64,000 nucleotides of DNA from CAZWRV01 sp964636325. Lineage in GTDB: Bacteria > Verrucomicrobiota > Lentisphaeria > Victivallales > GWF2-50-93. This document shows, piece by piece, positions 46,986 to 55,261 of this stretch (positions within the stretch are counted from its first letter, which is position 1; every line of letters begins with the position of its first letter). Both the position numbers and the translations under genes were made by a program. The stretch covers positions 62,001 to 126,000 of the forward strand of contig CAZWRV010000002.1 in NCBI GenBank assembly GCA_964636325.1. The letters are read 5' to 3'. A model generated the notes under the pieces. That model saw only the letters and a program-made list of their open reading frames with translations. It had not been told where the DNA came from and did no database searches.

Positions 46986-48233
46986 ATGAGAGGGAGAATC
47001 TTCACCACCGTTCTTTTCGCGTTCGCCGCCTTCGGGCTTTTGCATCTTGACGGCCGGGAATATTTCAGGTTCCAGCTCAGCGAGTCGCACACCCTGTTTG
47101 GTTTCCTTGCCATAGCCTGCGTGATACTCGCCTGCCAGCAGTTCATCGCGGCGCTGATTGTCGTGGTGGTGAGGCGCTACAGCGGCCCCGAGGGCGAGAT
47201 CAAGATGCTCCAGAACTTCCTCTCCATCGTGACGGCGATGGTCGTCGTCATCTCATTCCTGTACTGCATCGGCGTCCTCACAAAGGTCGGCGCAGTCGCC
47301 GCCGGATTTGCGGGTATGCTTCTGGGCTGGTCGCTGCAGGCGCCGGTTAGCGGGATAGCCGCCTGGCTGCTCGTCACACTCAAGAGGCCGTTCAGGATCG
47401 GCGACCGCGTTCTCTTCTCCTCGCTCGGGCTTATCGGGGACGTAAAGCAGGTCGGACTGATGTATACCGTGCTGGACCAGGTCGGCGGCGCTGTCGGCAG
47501 CGAGGAGGCCATCGGCCGCGACATCCTCATACCCAACGCCATGCTCTTCAACCAGGTCGCAGTAAACTACACCCCAAAGCAGCAGGCCGCCTACTTCCTC
47601 GACGAGGTGGTCATCAGGATCACCTACGACTCCGACTGGGACGCCGCCGAAAAGATCATGCTTGACGCGGCATACGCGGTCACGGCAAACGTCATCGAGG
47701 CCACCGGCGAAAAGCCCTACATCCGCTCGGACATATGGGACTACGGGATACTGATGCGCCTGCGCTACCTGACCATGGCCAAGGAGCGCCCGCGCATCAC
47801 CCACCAGATTGTCAAGCACATCTTCAAGGAGGTCCAGGTCAACCCCAAGGTCGACATGGCGATACCCTTCGTCTACTCGTTCCGCAAGAGCACCGACGGC
47901 GTAATGCGCGACCAGCCGCCGCAGTCCGACATGCCGATCCACGAAGTGCCGATCTCCGAGATAGACGAGGAAGGGATCGACGAGGCTGAAATCGCATCCG
48001 AGGAGGAGATGCACAAGCTCACCCACAACATCCAGAAGAACGGCCTCCTCCAGCCGATTGTGGTCGCGCCCACCGACAACGGACGCTACAGGATCGTCGC
48101 CGGCCCGAAGCGCTTCATCGCCTGCCGCCGCCTGGGATGGAAGACAATACCCGTCATCATCGCCAAGAAGGACTTCGGCATCGAACTTGTCAAGCCTGGG
48201 GACGTGCATGGCGCCGCCACGCCACGGCAGTAG
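46986..48233 (+). CDS. MscS-type mechanosensitive channel fused to a ParB-like domain
   Basis: 415 residues. Residues 1-~125 hold three membrane helices; the third is the Gly/Ala-rich pore helix (VGAVAAGFAGMLLGWSLQAP) followed by the MscS signature LKRPFRIGDRVLF. Residues ~130-305 are the cytoplasmic beta and alpha/beta domains. From residue 316 (47931) a ParB N-domain follows: PISEIDEEGIDEAE, LTHNIQKNGLLQPIVVAP, GRYRIVAGPKRFIACRRLGW, KTIPVIIAK. In ParB the 'GERR' box binds nucleotide; here it is GPKR. GGGGAG lies nine bases before the ATG, and the fusion is in one uninterrupted frame. MscS proteins with extra cytoplasmic sensor domains exist (for example cNMP-binding), but I know no described ParB fusion. 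Confidence 0.85.
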   Translation: MRGRIFTTVLFAFAAFGLLHLDGREYFRFQLSESHTLFGFLAIACVILACQQFIAALIVVVVRRYSGPEGEIKMLQNFLSIVTAMVVVISFLYCIGVLTKVGAVAAGFAGMLLGWSLQAPVSGIAAWLLVTLKRPFRIGDRVLFSSLGLIGDVKQVGLMYTVLDQVGGAVGSEEAIGRDILIPNAMLFNQVAVNYTPKQQAAYFLDEVVIRITYDSDWDAAEKIMLDAAYAVTANVIEATGEKPYIRSDIWDYGILMRLRYLTMAKERPRITHQIVKHIFKEVQVNPKVDMAIPFVYSFRKSTDGVMRDQPPQSDMPIHEVPISEIDEEGIDEAEIASEEEMHKLTHNIQKNGLLQPIVVAPTDNGRYRIVAGPKRFIACRRLGWKTIPVIIAKKDFGIELVKPGDVHGAATPRQ

Positions 48234-48274
48234 CTCCGGATACGTCCTGCCTTGCCTTCCGCCTCGGATACGAA

Positions 48275-48508
48275 CCCAGCCTTGCGAATTCCGCGAGGCG
48301 CCGTATCCACCTTGACTGTTATGCCGAGAAGATCAGGCCTGTCATCAAGGAAGATTTTCCCGACGTTCTCGTCCTCGAGCGTGACCCTGTGCCTGTCTGG
48401 CGTGAGGCTTCCGAGGATCAGAAGAGAGAGCGGCGGCGCCATACGCGTCTTCCACACCGAATCCATCGGCCTCGCAGTAGTCGCCTGCGAAACAAGCTTG
48501 ATCCACAT
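48275..48508 (-). pseudogene. 5' fragment of a B12-binding radical SAM gene
   Basis: From ATG 48508, with AAAGGAGG upstream, ~78 residues match the N-terminal B12-binding domain of radical SAM proteins (TTARPMDSVWKTRMAPPLSL, DRPDLLGITVKVDTAPR). After ~48275 the frame loses similarity and runs into the 3' end of the MscS-ParB gene. The CxxxCxxC core of the ~450-residue family is missing. Confidence 0.65.
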
Positions 48509-48570
48509 TGCGGCCCTCCTTTTCAGATTTTCTGTTTTTTACCCCGATCTGAATTATTCCTGTTTCTAAT

Positions 48571-48669
48571 TTACATTTTGATTGCGGAGATTTCGGGAAT
48601 TGCCCCGTATTCTGAGAGGCCGCCGATACCGGGGTATCGAAGGCTCTCAAAGGGTGCGGAGCAAAACCG
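48571..48669 (-). repeat. MITE-like element copy 3 (half)
   Basis: TTACATTTTGATTGCGGAGA to GCGGAGCAAAACCG, equal to the left half of copies 1 and 6; it stops where copy 4 at 55121 begins in the consensus. Confidence 0.75.
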
Positions 48670-48687
48670 ATCACTATTCACCATGCG

Positions 48688-49275
48688 CTACCCCTTCCTC
48701 CTCCACGCGCCGTGCTCCACCTTCCTGCCTTCCGCCTTCCATATCCGCTCGAAGTCCGTCTGGATCTCTGCGACGTCGGCAAAGCCCGAGTCGTCCCTTG
48801 TGAAGAGCCCCGAATCTGCGAGGTTCGCGGATGCGGCCGCGAAATAGGCCCTATCGTCGGTGGAGAAATGGAAAACCCCGTTTTTCTTCAATATCCGGTG
48901 GATATGTGATACGAACTCCGAACAGATAAGCCTGTGATGGCTGTGGCGCGCCTTCGGCCAGGGATCCGGGCAGAGCACGTGGATTCTGTCTATTGAGCAA
49001 TCGGGAAGGAAGCGCGACACGAGGATCCGTGATTCGGTCCTTAATATCCGCAAATTGCCGGCCTGGAAGCGGACCTTGCGGTTCCTGAGCTTCCGCAAGC
49101 GGCCGAGCATCACGTCCGCCGCCAGGATCAGCCGGTCCGGACTGAGCCTGGCAAGCTCGAGGGCGAAGGTTCCCTTCCCGCAGCCGAGATCAAGCTCGAC
49201 AATGCCGGAGGCATCAAGTTCCAGCGGCGAATATGCGGCCGTCAATATTTCAATATGTTCGTTCTTCAAATCCAT
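48688..49275 (-). CDS. trmB: tRNA (guanine-N7)-methyltransferase
   Basis: 195 residues of the TrmB family, which methylates G46 of tRNA with S-adenosylmethionine. Visible: the SAM-binding VELDLGCGKGTFALELAR, the family-specific CPDPWPKARHSHHRL and the C-terminal FHFSTDDRAYF and FERIWKAEGRKV. It is slightly shorter than usual (~210-240) at the N-terminus. Cytoplasmic. It is oriented towards the MITE half and is not obviously co-transcribed with a neighbour. Confidence 0.9.
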   Translation of the reverse strand: MDLKNEHIEILTAAYSPLELDASGIVELDLGCGKGTFALELARLSPDRLILAADVMLGRLRKLRNRKVRFQAGNLRILRTESRILVSRFLPDCSIDRIHVLCPDPWPKARHSHHRLICSEFVSHIHRILKKNGVFHFSTDDRAYFAAASANLADSGLFTRDDSGFADVAEIQTDFERIWKAEGRKVEHGAWRRKG

Positions 49276-49400
49276 CCCAATAAATTATTCCATCAATTTC
49301 ATTTTGGAATCGCCACATTAAATTGAGGTGATTGCAAAACTAAGTTTTGCATCCAGGTGTAGGGTGTCAGGAAAATCAGATGGAAAAAGGTTTTTATCCT

Positions 49401-49440
49401 ACTGGCACCTGAACACTGGCACCTGAACACTGACAACTGA
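49401..49440 (+). repeat. Tandem 14-bp repeat before the enzyme I gene
   Basis: ACTGGCACCTGAAC occurs twice in tandem (49401-49414, 49415-49428) followed by a third partial unit, ACTGACAACTGA, ending five bases before the ATG at 49446. No ordinary ribosome-binding site is seen there. Confidence 0.75.
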
Positions 49441-49445
49441 TTTCC

Positions 49446-51740
49446 ATGGCATCGAAAGTACTGACGATAATAAAGAAGATTTCCGAGATTATTTCGGAGA
49501 ACGACGATCAGAAGGTTATCTTGGACAGGATCGCCGACTGCCTGTCGGTGAACCTTGACTCCGAAGTCTGCTCCATTTACCTCCATGACGAGAAGTCCGA
49601 CGAGTTGGTTCTGGAGGCCACCTGCGGCCTGAACAAGGCTTCCGTAGGAAAAATTAGGCTTAAGGCTGGCGACGGAATCACAGGCCACAGCTTCAAGCAA
49701 CGTGAGATAATAAACATATCCAATCCGGAGAAGCATCCGAGCTTCGTCTTCTTCAAGAACTCCGGCGAGGAGAAGTTCAAATCGTTCCTCTCCCTTCCGC
49801 TGGTCGCGGCTGGCCGTTGCGTCGGGGTACTGAACATACAGAGGATCTCGGACAAGCGCTTCCCGCCTTCCGTGGTCGACGTGGTCAAGTCCATCTGCAT
49901 CCAGCTCGCGAACCTGCTGCTGACGAGCAGGATGCTAGAGGATCTTGAAGCCGAGCCGGAGCCGGAGGAGAAGGCGGCCAGCCGCGAGCAGAAGATCATA
50001 CGCGGGATGTCCGTCACGCCGGGTATAGCCGTCGGCCACGCCGTCATAATCCAGACCGAGGATGCGCTGAAGGAAATACCGGAGGGCAGCTGCACTTCCC
50101 CTACCAAGGAGCTGATAGTCCTCGAAAACGCCCTGCGCGCCGCCAAGAAGGAGACCGTCGAGCTGGAGCAGAAGGCGGTCAGCCTGATCTCCGAGGCGGA
50201 CGCCTCCATCTTCAACGTCCACCTGATGTTCCTAGAGGACAAAATGGTCACGGACTTCATCAGGAGGAAGATAGAAGATGGGTTCACGCTTGAATATTCG
50301 TTAAGGCTGGCATACGAGGAATACCAGGCGCGCTTCAGCCGCATGCCTGATCCGGTTTTCAGGGAGAAGGCCGCGGACCTCGAGGATGTGTTCCTGCGCC
50401 TGCTCAGGATCGTAAGGGCCCATAAGGGTGCGCAGGAGGCCGTCCGCGAGGACAACGGAATCGACAGGCAGATTATTGTCGCCGAGGAGTTGCTGCCGTC
50501 GGTGCTCATAAGGCTTCCGCTGGACAAGATCGCCGGGATCGCCTGCGAGAAGGGCGGGGCCACCGCGCACATAGCCATCCTCGCGAAGTCCCTGGACATA
50601 CCGCTTCTGATGGGGGTCTCGGGCATCATGTCGGAGACGGCCGAAGGCGACAGCCTGATACTCGACTGCCACTCCGAAATAGCATATGTGAGGCCGGCCC
50701 CTCATGTGTCCGAAAGGTTTATGGAGGCGCAGCGGCACGTCCTCCAGGTCGAGTCCGAAATAGACAGGAGGCCCGCCAGCACCGCCGACGGCAGGAGAAT
50801 CCCTGTCCGCGCCAACATATCGCTGGTCAGCGAGACGTCAATGCTGCCGAAATACGGCGCCGAGGGCATCGGGCTCTACCGCACCGAGTTCCTTTTCATG
50901 ATCCGGGACCACATGCCCTCGGAAGACGTCCAGTCCAGGGTCTATCTGAAGATCTGCAAGTCGACGAGAGGGGAGCCCGTCACCATCCGTGTCCTCGACA
51001 TCGGCGCGGAAAAGTCGCTCCCGTATGTCGACCTGCCTCACGAGGACAACCCCGCCCTCGGATGGCGCGGAGTCAGGGTGCTGCTTTCCAAGCGCGACCT
51101 CTTCAAGTCCCAGCTCAGGGCCATCCTGACTTCCTCCGCAGGCGCGGACATAAGGATACTCTTCCCAATGGTCTCCGTCAGCTCCGAAGTCCTGGCCATA
51201 CGGCAGATACTTTCGGAGGTCGAGCACGAGCTGCACACGGCGAAGATCCCGCACAACGAGAAATATTCCACGGGGATAATGATTGAAGTGCCGTCCGCCG
51301 TCATCGCCCTGGACGAGCTGATCCGCTATGCCGACTTCATGAGCATCGGCTCGAACGACCTCTTCCAATACACGTTCGCGGCGGACAGGACCAACGTCCA
51401 TGTGGCCGGCTTCATCAAGCCGTTCCACCCCGCGTTCCTCAAGATGCTTGGACAGATCGGCGAAACCTTCTCGAAATATCCCGGAAAGACCCTCTCCCTC
51501 TGCGGCGAGCTTGCCGGAAATCCATACGCCACCCCATTCCTTGTCGGCGCAGGAATACACGAGCTCAGCATGTCGTTCAGCCAGATGGCCGCGGTGAAAA
51601 AGGTGATTCGCTCCATGACCATGGCCGAATGCCGCAGGATGCTCGCCGAGGCCGTCTCATTCGACAATCCGGAGTCCGTGATCTGCCTCGTGAAGCAGAA
51701 GCTAGCCGACAAGAACCTCCACGACCTCTACAAGGTCTGA
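49446..51740 (+). CDS. ptsP: GAF-domain PTS enzyme I (PtsP-like phosphoenolpyruvate-protein phosphotransferase)
   Basis: Takes phosphate from phosphoenolpyruvate and passes it to an HPr/NPr protein. Residues ~10-160 are a GAF sensor domain (VCSIYLHDEKSDELVLEATC, GITGHSF). Residues ~185-310 are the enzyme I N-domain, and ~360-400 the swivel domain with phospho-His375 in GGATAHIAILAK. The PEP-binding barrel follows (GLYRTEFLF, VLDIGAEKSLPY, NPALGWRGVRVL, IMIEVPSAVIAL, IGSNDLFQYTFAADR, and Cys686 in CGELAGNP). 764 residues, as in PtsP. No HPr or EIIA gene is in the window, so its partner is elsewhere; a regulatory nitrogen- or carbon-sensing role is likely. Confidence 0.9.
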   Translation: MASKVLTIIKKISEIISENDDQKVILDRIADCLSVNLDSEVCSIYLHDEKSDELVLEATCGLNKASVGKIRLKAGDGITGHSFKQREIINISNPEKHPSFVFFKNSGEEKFKSFLSLPLVAAGRCVGVLNIQRISDKRFPPSVVDVVKSICIQLANLLLTSRMLEDLEAEPEPEEKAASREQKIIRGMSVTPGIAVGHAVIIQTEDALKEIPEGSCTSPTKELIVLENALRAAKKETVELEQKAVSLISEADASIFNVHLMFLEDKMVTDFIRRKIEDGFTLEYSLRLAYEEYQARFSRMPDPVFREKAADLEDVFLRLLRIVRAHKGAQEAVREDNGIDRQIIVAEELLPSVLIRLPLDKIAGIACEKGGATAHIAILAKSLDIPLLMGVSGIMSETAEGDSLILDCHSEIAYVRPAPHVSERFMEAQRHVLQVESEIDRRPASTADGRRIPVRANISLVSETSMLPKYGAEGIGLYRTEFLFMIRDHMPSEDVQSRVYLKICKSTRGEPVTIRVLDIGAEKSLPYVDLPHEDNPALGWRGVRVLLSKRDLFKSQLRAILTSSAGADIRILFPMVSVSSEVLAIRQILSEVEHELHTAKIPHNEKYSTGIMIEVPSAVIALDELIRYADFMSIGSNDLFQYTFAADRTNVHVAGFIKPFHPAFLKMLGQIGETFSKYPGKTLSLCGELAGNPYATPFLVGAGIHELSMSFSQMAAVKKVIRSMTMAECRRMLAEAVSFDNPESVICLVKQKLADKNLHDLYKV

Positions 51741-51749
51741 GACGACATC

Positions 51750-51771
51750 GGGGCCACACCCCCGCAATTGA
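51750..51771 (+). repeat. REP-C copy 1
   Basis: GGGGCCACACCCCCGCAATT followed by GA, between the enzyme I stop and the IS630 remnant. It faces copy 2 in inverted orientation. This type of GGGGTCAG...CAATTGAC unit resembles REP sequences seen with RAYTs in many phyla (from general knowledge). Confidence 0.65.
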
Positions 51772-51868
51772 TAATAAAAGCTCTTCAATCCCGCGAAGTT
51801 TCTTGTCGAGGCTCTTGTTTGACTTATGTTTTGAGAGCCGGCAGGGAGCAGTTCCTAGTGCGCACAAG

Positions 51869-52845
51869 TTACTCTTTGTCAATTGCGGGGGCCTGACCCC
51901 GTTCTTCCTCGAAAACCCTGTTCGAGAATTCCTTCTCCCGAAGCTCTTCCCATATATGTTCTGTCGGATTCAGTTCGGGCGCATAAGGCGGCAGCCGAAT
52001 CAATGAGACGCGACTTCTCTTTTTCAGATCCTTGGACTTATGCGAACTTGCTCCGTCAAGAACCATCACGACATGGTCGTCAGGATATTTTTCCTCAAGC
52101 ATGTCAAGGAACCTGTTCATCGCATCTGTATTCATCTTTTCTTCAATCATCCAGTCCAAGTCGCCTTCCACCGGCGAAACAGCGGCATATGCGTAAATAT
52201 ACTCACGAATCAGCGCCAAGCCCACCTTCGGACGTAACGGTTTTGGAGCCCAGCAGGAACGCGGATCCGACAACCGCCCAAATCTGGCTTCGTCCTGAAA
52301 CATCACCCTCAACGGCATGTTTTTCGCGCCGGTCGCCACGCCGCGGAGAATGCGGCGGAAGTTTTTTTAAAAGCTTCCTGCGCATTGATGTCCATTTTGG
52401 GATGATGTGTTTCCGGCTCGATTTTCCTCCATCCATGGCGGCCAAGCATTCGATACATCGTGGAGGGCGCCACCTTGTGCCCGACCTTCTCCTCAAGAGC
52501 CTTCAAAAGCGGTGGGACGGTAAGAACTCCGCCGGATTTGGCCTGTTCGCTCCATGGCGCGAGAAATTCGCCTTCCTCTTCCATGGAAAGTATCTGCCTC
52601 CGTCGGCCGCCCCACTGCTTCTTGATCCGTGTGCGCGCATTTTGATTGCGAATTTCATGCTGAAACCGGGCTACAGTTGCCGTGCCTATTCCGAAAATGG
52701 ATGCAGTCTGGGCAATTGTTGCGCCAGTCACGGCGGGCACAAGTGCGGAGAGAGCCTTCATCGCCTCTCTGGGCACTTGGCATGTTCCGAGAATTTCCTT
52801 TGCCATGCGAATAGTCTCCGAAGTGAAAGCGGCACTCCTCGACAT
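51869..52845 (-). mobile_element. IS630-family transposase in two frames, 3' end cut by REP-C
   Basis: orfA (52845-52309) starts at MSRSAAF after AAAGGAG and holds the helix-turn-helix domain (VTGATIAQTASIFGIGTATV) and the start of the catalytic part (VPPLLKALEEKVGHKVAPST). The catalytic frame continues in the -1 frame from ~52370 to 51869: FQDEARFG (first Asp), MVLDGASSHKS (second Asp), LNPTEHIWEELREK (Glu), a complete DDE triad. The switch lies at TTTTAAAAAAAC (52367-52378 on the - strand), a run of seven A that can allow frameshifting. The C-terminus ends as EEERGQAPAIDKE, encoded by the REP-C unit 51878-51900, so the normal end is lost. No clear terminal inverted repeats seen. Confidence 0.8.
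51878..51903 (-). repeat. REP-C copy 2
   Basis: On the - strand ACGGGGTCAGGCCCCCGCAA then TTGACAAA. It forms the last codons of the transposase frame and is inverted relative to copy 1, 106 bases away. Confidence 0.65.
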
Positions 52846-52931
52846 TTTTGTTCTCCTTTCAATATGAATTGGAGAACTATACATTTATATCATCTTGAAT
52901 GCAAATTGGTATTAGAAAGAGCCAAGATTTT

Positions 52932-53375
52932 TCATTCGTCCTGAGTCCTTTCGTTGTGTTCAATATTTTTCAGCAGAACAAGAAATTCTTCTGGGGTAAG
53001 CGCAGGAATATTTGATTTTGGGAAATGTTTTACGTTACGGGTCACGATGAAGTCAACAGACGTATGAAGCGCGGAAAAATACTGTATGGCGTCTTCAAAG
53101 TCATTTATCTTTGAATCAATGGCCTGATTTATAATCTGCTCGTCAAGAGCTACAGGCTTGAATGTCCCCCTTAACAGCTTAAGAGCCCGGGTGGCATGTT
53201 TTTTATCTTTGAACCGAGAGACTATGTAATAAATGTTGTTGTAGTTTATCGCCGATATGAATCCTGACAATTGGCCTCTCTCCACCATTTCCCATACTGC
53301 GACTGACGCATCGTAGTGTGGTTCCCTCTCTTGGAACACATCAAGCAAGACATTGGTATCAACCAATATTTTCAT
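52932..53375 (-). CDS. PIN-domain ribonuclease toxin (VapC-like)
   Basis: 147 residues from the ATG at 53375, which overlaps the antitoxin stop as ATGA. PIN motifs: KILVDTNVLLDVF (Asp6), the central acidic residue in NDFEDAIQYFSA, and SVDFIVTRNVKHFPKS. It is expected to cut RNA when freed from its antitoxin. The longer frame adds only MQQ. Cytoplasmic. Confidence 0.85.
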   Translation of the reverse strand: MKILVDTNVLLDVFQEREPHYDASVAVWEMVERGQLSGFISAINYNNIYYIVSRFKDKKHATRALKLLRGTFKPVALDEQIINQAIDSKINDFEDAIQYFSALHTSVDFIVTRNVKHFPKSNIPALTPEEFLVLLKNIEHNERTQDE

Positions 53376-53632
53376 TTGTTGCACCCATGCTTGCGTGCAA
53401 GGATGCTGGAAAGTTCGGACTTGTAATCGAAGTTTTCCGGAAGAGAATCCAGCATTCCGCTTGCCTCCTTGGCCAGGGGGCTCAGGCTTCTTTTTTTGAA
53501 TTTCAACATGCTCCGCGACCTGATATAGCTGACGAACATCGCAGATATGCTCGTACCTTCGGACTTGGCAAGCTCATGAGCTTTGGCGATGGAATCACGA
53601 TCGGCGCTGAGTGTCAAGCGTCCTGAACTCAT
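53372..53632 (-). CDS. Antitoxin of the PIN module (DUF6364-like)
   Basis: 86 residues from MSSGRLTLSADRDSIAKAHE; AAAGG lies upstream. The N-terminus looks like a ribbon-helix-helix-type DNA-binding segment (LTLSADRDSIAKAHELAKSEG, TSISAMFVSYI), followed by a basic and then toxin-binding region. The stop overlaps the toxin start by four bases, so the two are translationally coupled. The longer frame from 53680 is less likely because it would run through the operator. Confidence 0.75.
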   Translation of the reverse strand: MSSGRLTLSADRDSIAKAHELAKSEGTSISAMFVSYIRSRSMLKFKKRSLSPLAKEASGMLDSLPENFDYKSELSSILARKHGCNK

Positions 53633-53669
53633 AAAAAATATGCCTTTGTTTTTTTGCATAGGGTTGAAT

Positions 53670-53700
53670 ATGCGTATCATTTATTTTTAAATATACGCAT
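53670..53700 (-). promoter_or_regulatory. Probable toxin-antitoxin operator/promoter
   Basis: Perfect inverted repeat ATGCGTAT (53670-53677) and ATACGCAT (53693-53700) with a 15-base AT-rich centre, 38 bases upstream of the antitoxin start. Such palindromes are the usual binding site of ribbon-helix-helix antitoxins. Confidence 0.6.
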
Positions 53701-53748
53701 AAATTATAATTAGTCAAGATGAAACTTTGTTCAACACCGTTCAACACC

Positions 53749-53785
53749 GGGGTCGCACTCCTGCAATTGACAGTATTGACCCCGC
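53749..53785 (+). repeat. REP-C copy 3
   Basis: GGGGTCGCACTCCTGCAATT then GACAGTATTGACCCCG; a variant of the unit at 51750 and 51878. It sits in the 184-base gap between the antitoxin promoter and the end of cbiB. Confidence 0.6.
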
Positions 53786-53865
53786 TCTTCTTCCATCCGC
53801 CTAGGCAGATTAATGGAAGGTTGAATTCTATACAACCGCATCAGGCAATCATACGAAAGACTACA

Positions 53866-54870
53866 CTACATCATCGGGATTTGTCCTGTCAAGCTTGCAG
53901 CATATGCCAGGGCGATGCACAATCCCGCGAATACGAGGGACGAGGCGATGAGCAGTGCAACCGACTTGGAGATGTGGCTCAAGTCCGGTTCGTGAAGCGG
54001 CTCGCCGATCAGCGGATGGTCGACTGTGCGGTCGCCGTATGTCGCGGATCCGCCGAGCTGGACGCCGAGCGCGCCCGAGAACGCGGCCTCGGTCCAGGCC
54101 GAGTTGGGGCTCTCGTGCTTGCCGCTGTCGCGGTAGCCGATCACCAACGCCTTCAGCGGGTTGAGCCCGAGGAGCGGGGCCGAAACAGTCACCGCCAGCC
54201 AGGCCAGCCTCGCCGGGACGAAGTTCAGGACGTCGTCGAGGCGGGCCGCGAAGGTGCCGAAGCGCCGGTAGCACTCGTTGAGCTTGCCCCACATCGAATC
54301 GAGCGTGTTGGAAAGCCTGTAGAGGACTGTGAACGCCGCTGCGCCCGGCCATCCGGCGATCAGCCAGCCGAGAACTGCGAAGAAGATCGGCGAGGCCACT
54401 CCGTCGGTGAAGTTCTCCGCCACGCTTTCGACACAGGCCTTTATAACCCCCTTGTCGTCAAGTATCTCTGTGTTTCTGCCGACCATCATGCCGAGGTTCC
54501 TGCGTGCCGCGTCCGGACTCCCGGCCCTCATCTCCCGCAGGACGCGAAGTGCGTGGGCTGCGAGGCCGCGCGGCGCGAAGCAGATGTAGAGCGAGGCGGC
54601 GGCGACCGCCATCCCGCACCAGCCGCTGCCAGAATATCTAACGGCGGCCCATGCCGCGAATCCTGCGGCGGCAGAGATGGGCAGGATGAAAAAAAGGGCG
54701 GCAAGCATTCCTGAGAAGAATCCGTTGCCGCATATTTTCCTGAAAAATTTTTCCACCAGCTCCGCCCAGTTCCCGGCATGCCGGACAGGATGGAACCTGT
54801 TCGGAGGATCGCCAAGGATGAAGTCAAGCGCAAACGCCAGCGCAAGCATGATTGAAAGGGCTGATATCAT
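53866..54870 (-). CDS. cbiB: Adenosylcobinamide-phosphate synthase
   Basis: Membrane protein of cobalamin synthesis that attaches the aminopropanol arm to adenosylcobyric acid. Family signatures: ALDFILGDPPNRFHPVRHAGN, FAPRGLAAHALRVL, RRNLGMMVGRNTEILD, ACVESVAENFTDGVASPIFF and GYRDSGKHESPNSAWTEAAFSGALGVQLGG. 334 residues with four to five hydrophobic segments. It stands alone here without other cob genes; it fits the B12-dependent MetH nearby. Confidence 0.95.
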   Translation of the reverse strand: MISALSIMLALAFALDFILGDPPNRFHPVRHAGNWAELVEKFFRKICGNGFFSGMLAALFFILPISAAAGFAAWAAVRYSGSGWCGMAVAAASLYICFAPRGLAAHALRVLREMRAGSPDAARRNLGMMVGRNTEILDDKGVIKACVESVAENFTDGVASPIFFAVLGWLIAGWPGAAAFTVLYRLSNTLDSMWGKLNECYRRFGTFAARLDDVLNFVPARLAWLAVTVSAPLLGLNPLKALVIGYRDSGKHESPNSAWTEAAFSGALGVQLGGSATYGDRTVDHPLIGEPLHEPDLSHISKSVALLIASSLVFAGLCIALAYAASLTGQIPMM

Positions 54871-54979
54871 GTTTCAAAAGGGAGGATGTGAATGGCTGGA
54901 TGCTTAAAACTGATGGAATCCTCATTTTCAACATGGTTGAAGCTAATTGTTGAGCATAGGAATTCAAACCTTGAACTAT

Positions 54980-55072
54980 TTTAGGATACTTTCTTAAAAA
55001 CTTCTATCACAAAAGCGTGCATGTGTCTATGGAATTCATTGAATTTTGGGTTGCGGGCAAAGCCCGCCTTAG
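54980..55072 (-). repeat. 93-bp dispersed element, copy B
   Basis: Reverse complement of the copy at 35111-35203, from AAGGCGGGCTTTGCCCGC to AAGTATCCTAAA, with a few substitutions. Confidence 0.85.
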
Positions 55073-55120
55073 GAGTTTTGAATTTGGCTTAAATAATTGT
55101 CAGCCATCAAAAATCATCTG

Positions 55121-55261
55121 ACTGCAACCGCCTTGCGGCGGGCATCTTTGGGCCGTATTTTTCCGTTCCTTCCTCGGACGACATTCATGTCGCCGCCCGG
55201 TCGGAACGAAAAAATCCAATCTTGCTCGTCAAAATGTAAATTTTCACGCTAAAGGAGTATA
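55121..55261 (-). repeat. MITE-like element copy 4 (half)
   Basis: ACTGCAACCGCCTTGCGGCG to the intact end TTTTCACGCTAAAGGAGTAT (last A at 55261). It has the right half of copies 1 and 6 in the same orientation, lacking the other end. Confidence 0.8.

Noticed and set aside
51883..52944. 353-codon + strand frame opposite the transposase
   Set aside because: No recognisable domain; the opposite strand encodes the IS630 DDE motifs.
53719..54714. 331-codon + strand frame opposite cbiB
   Set aside because: Arg/Pro-rich shadow; cbiB signatures are on the - strand.
54871..55260. Cobalamin riboswitch upstream of cbiB
   Set aside because: No B12-box or GCCACTG-like motif; the region is filled by repeats.
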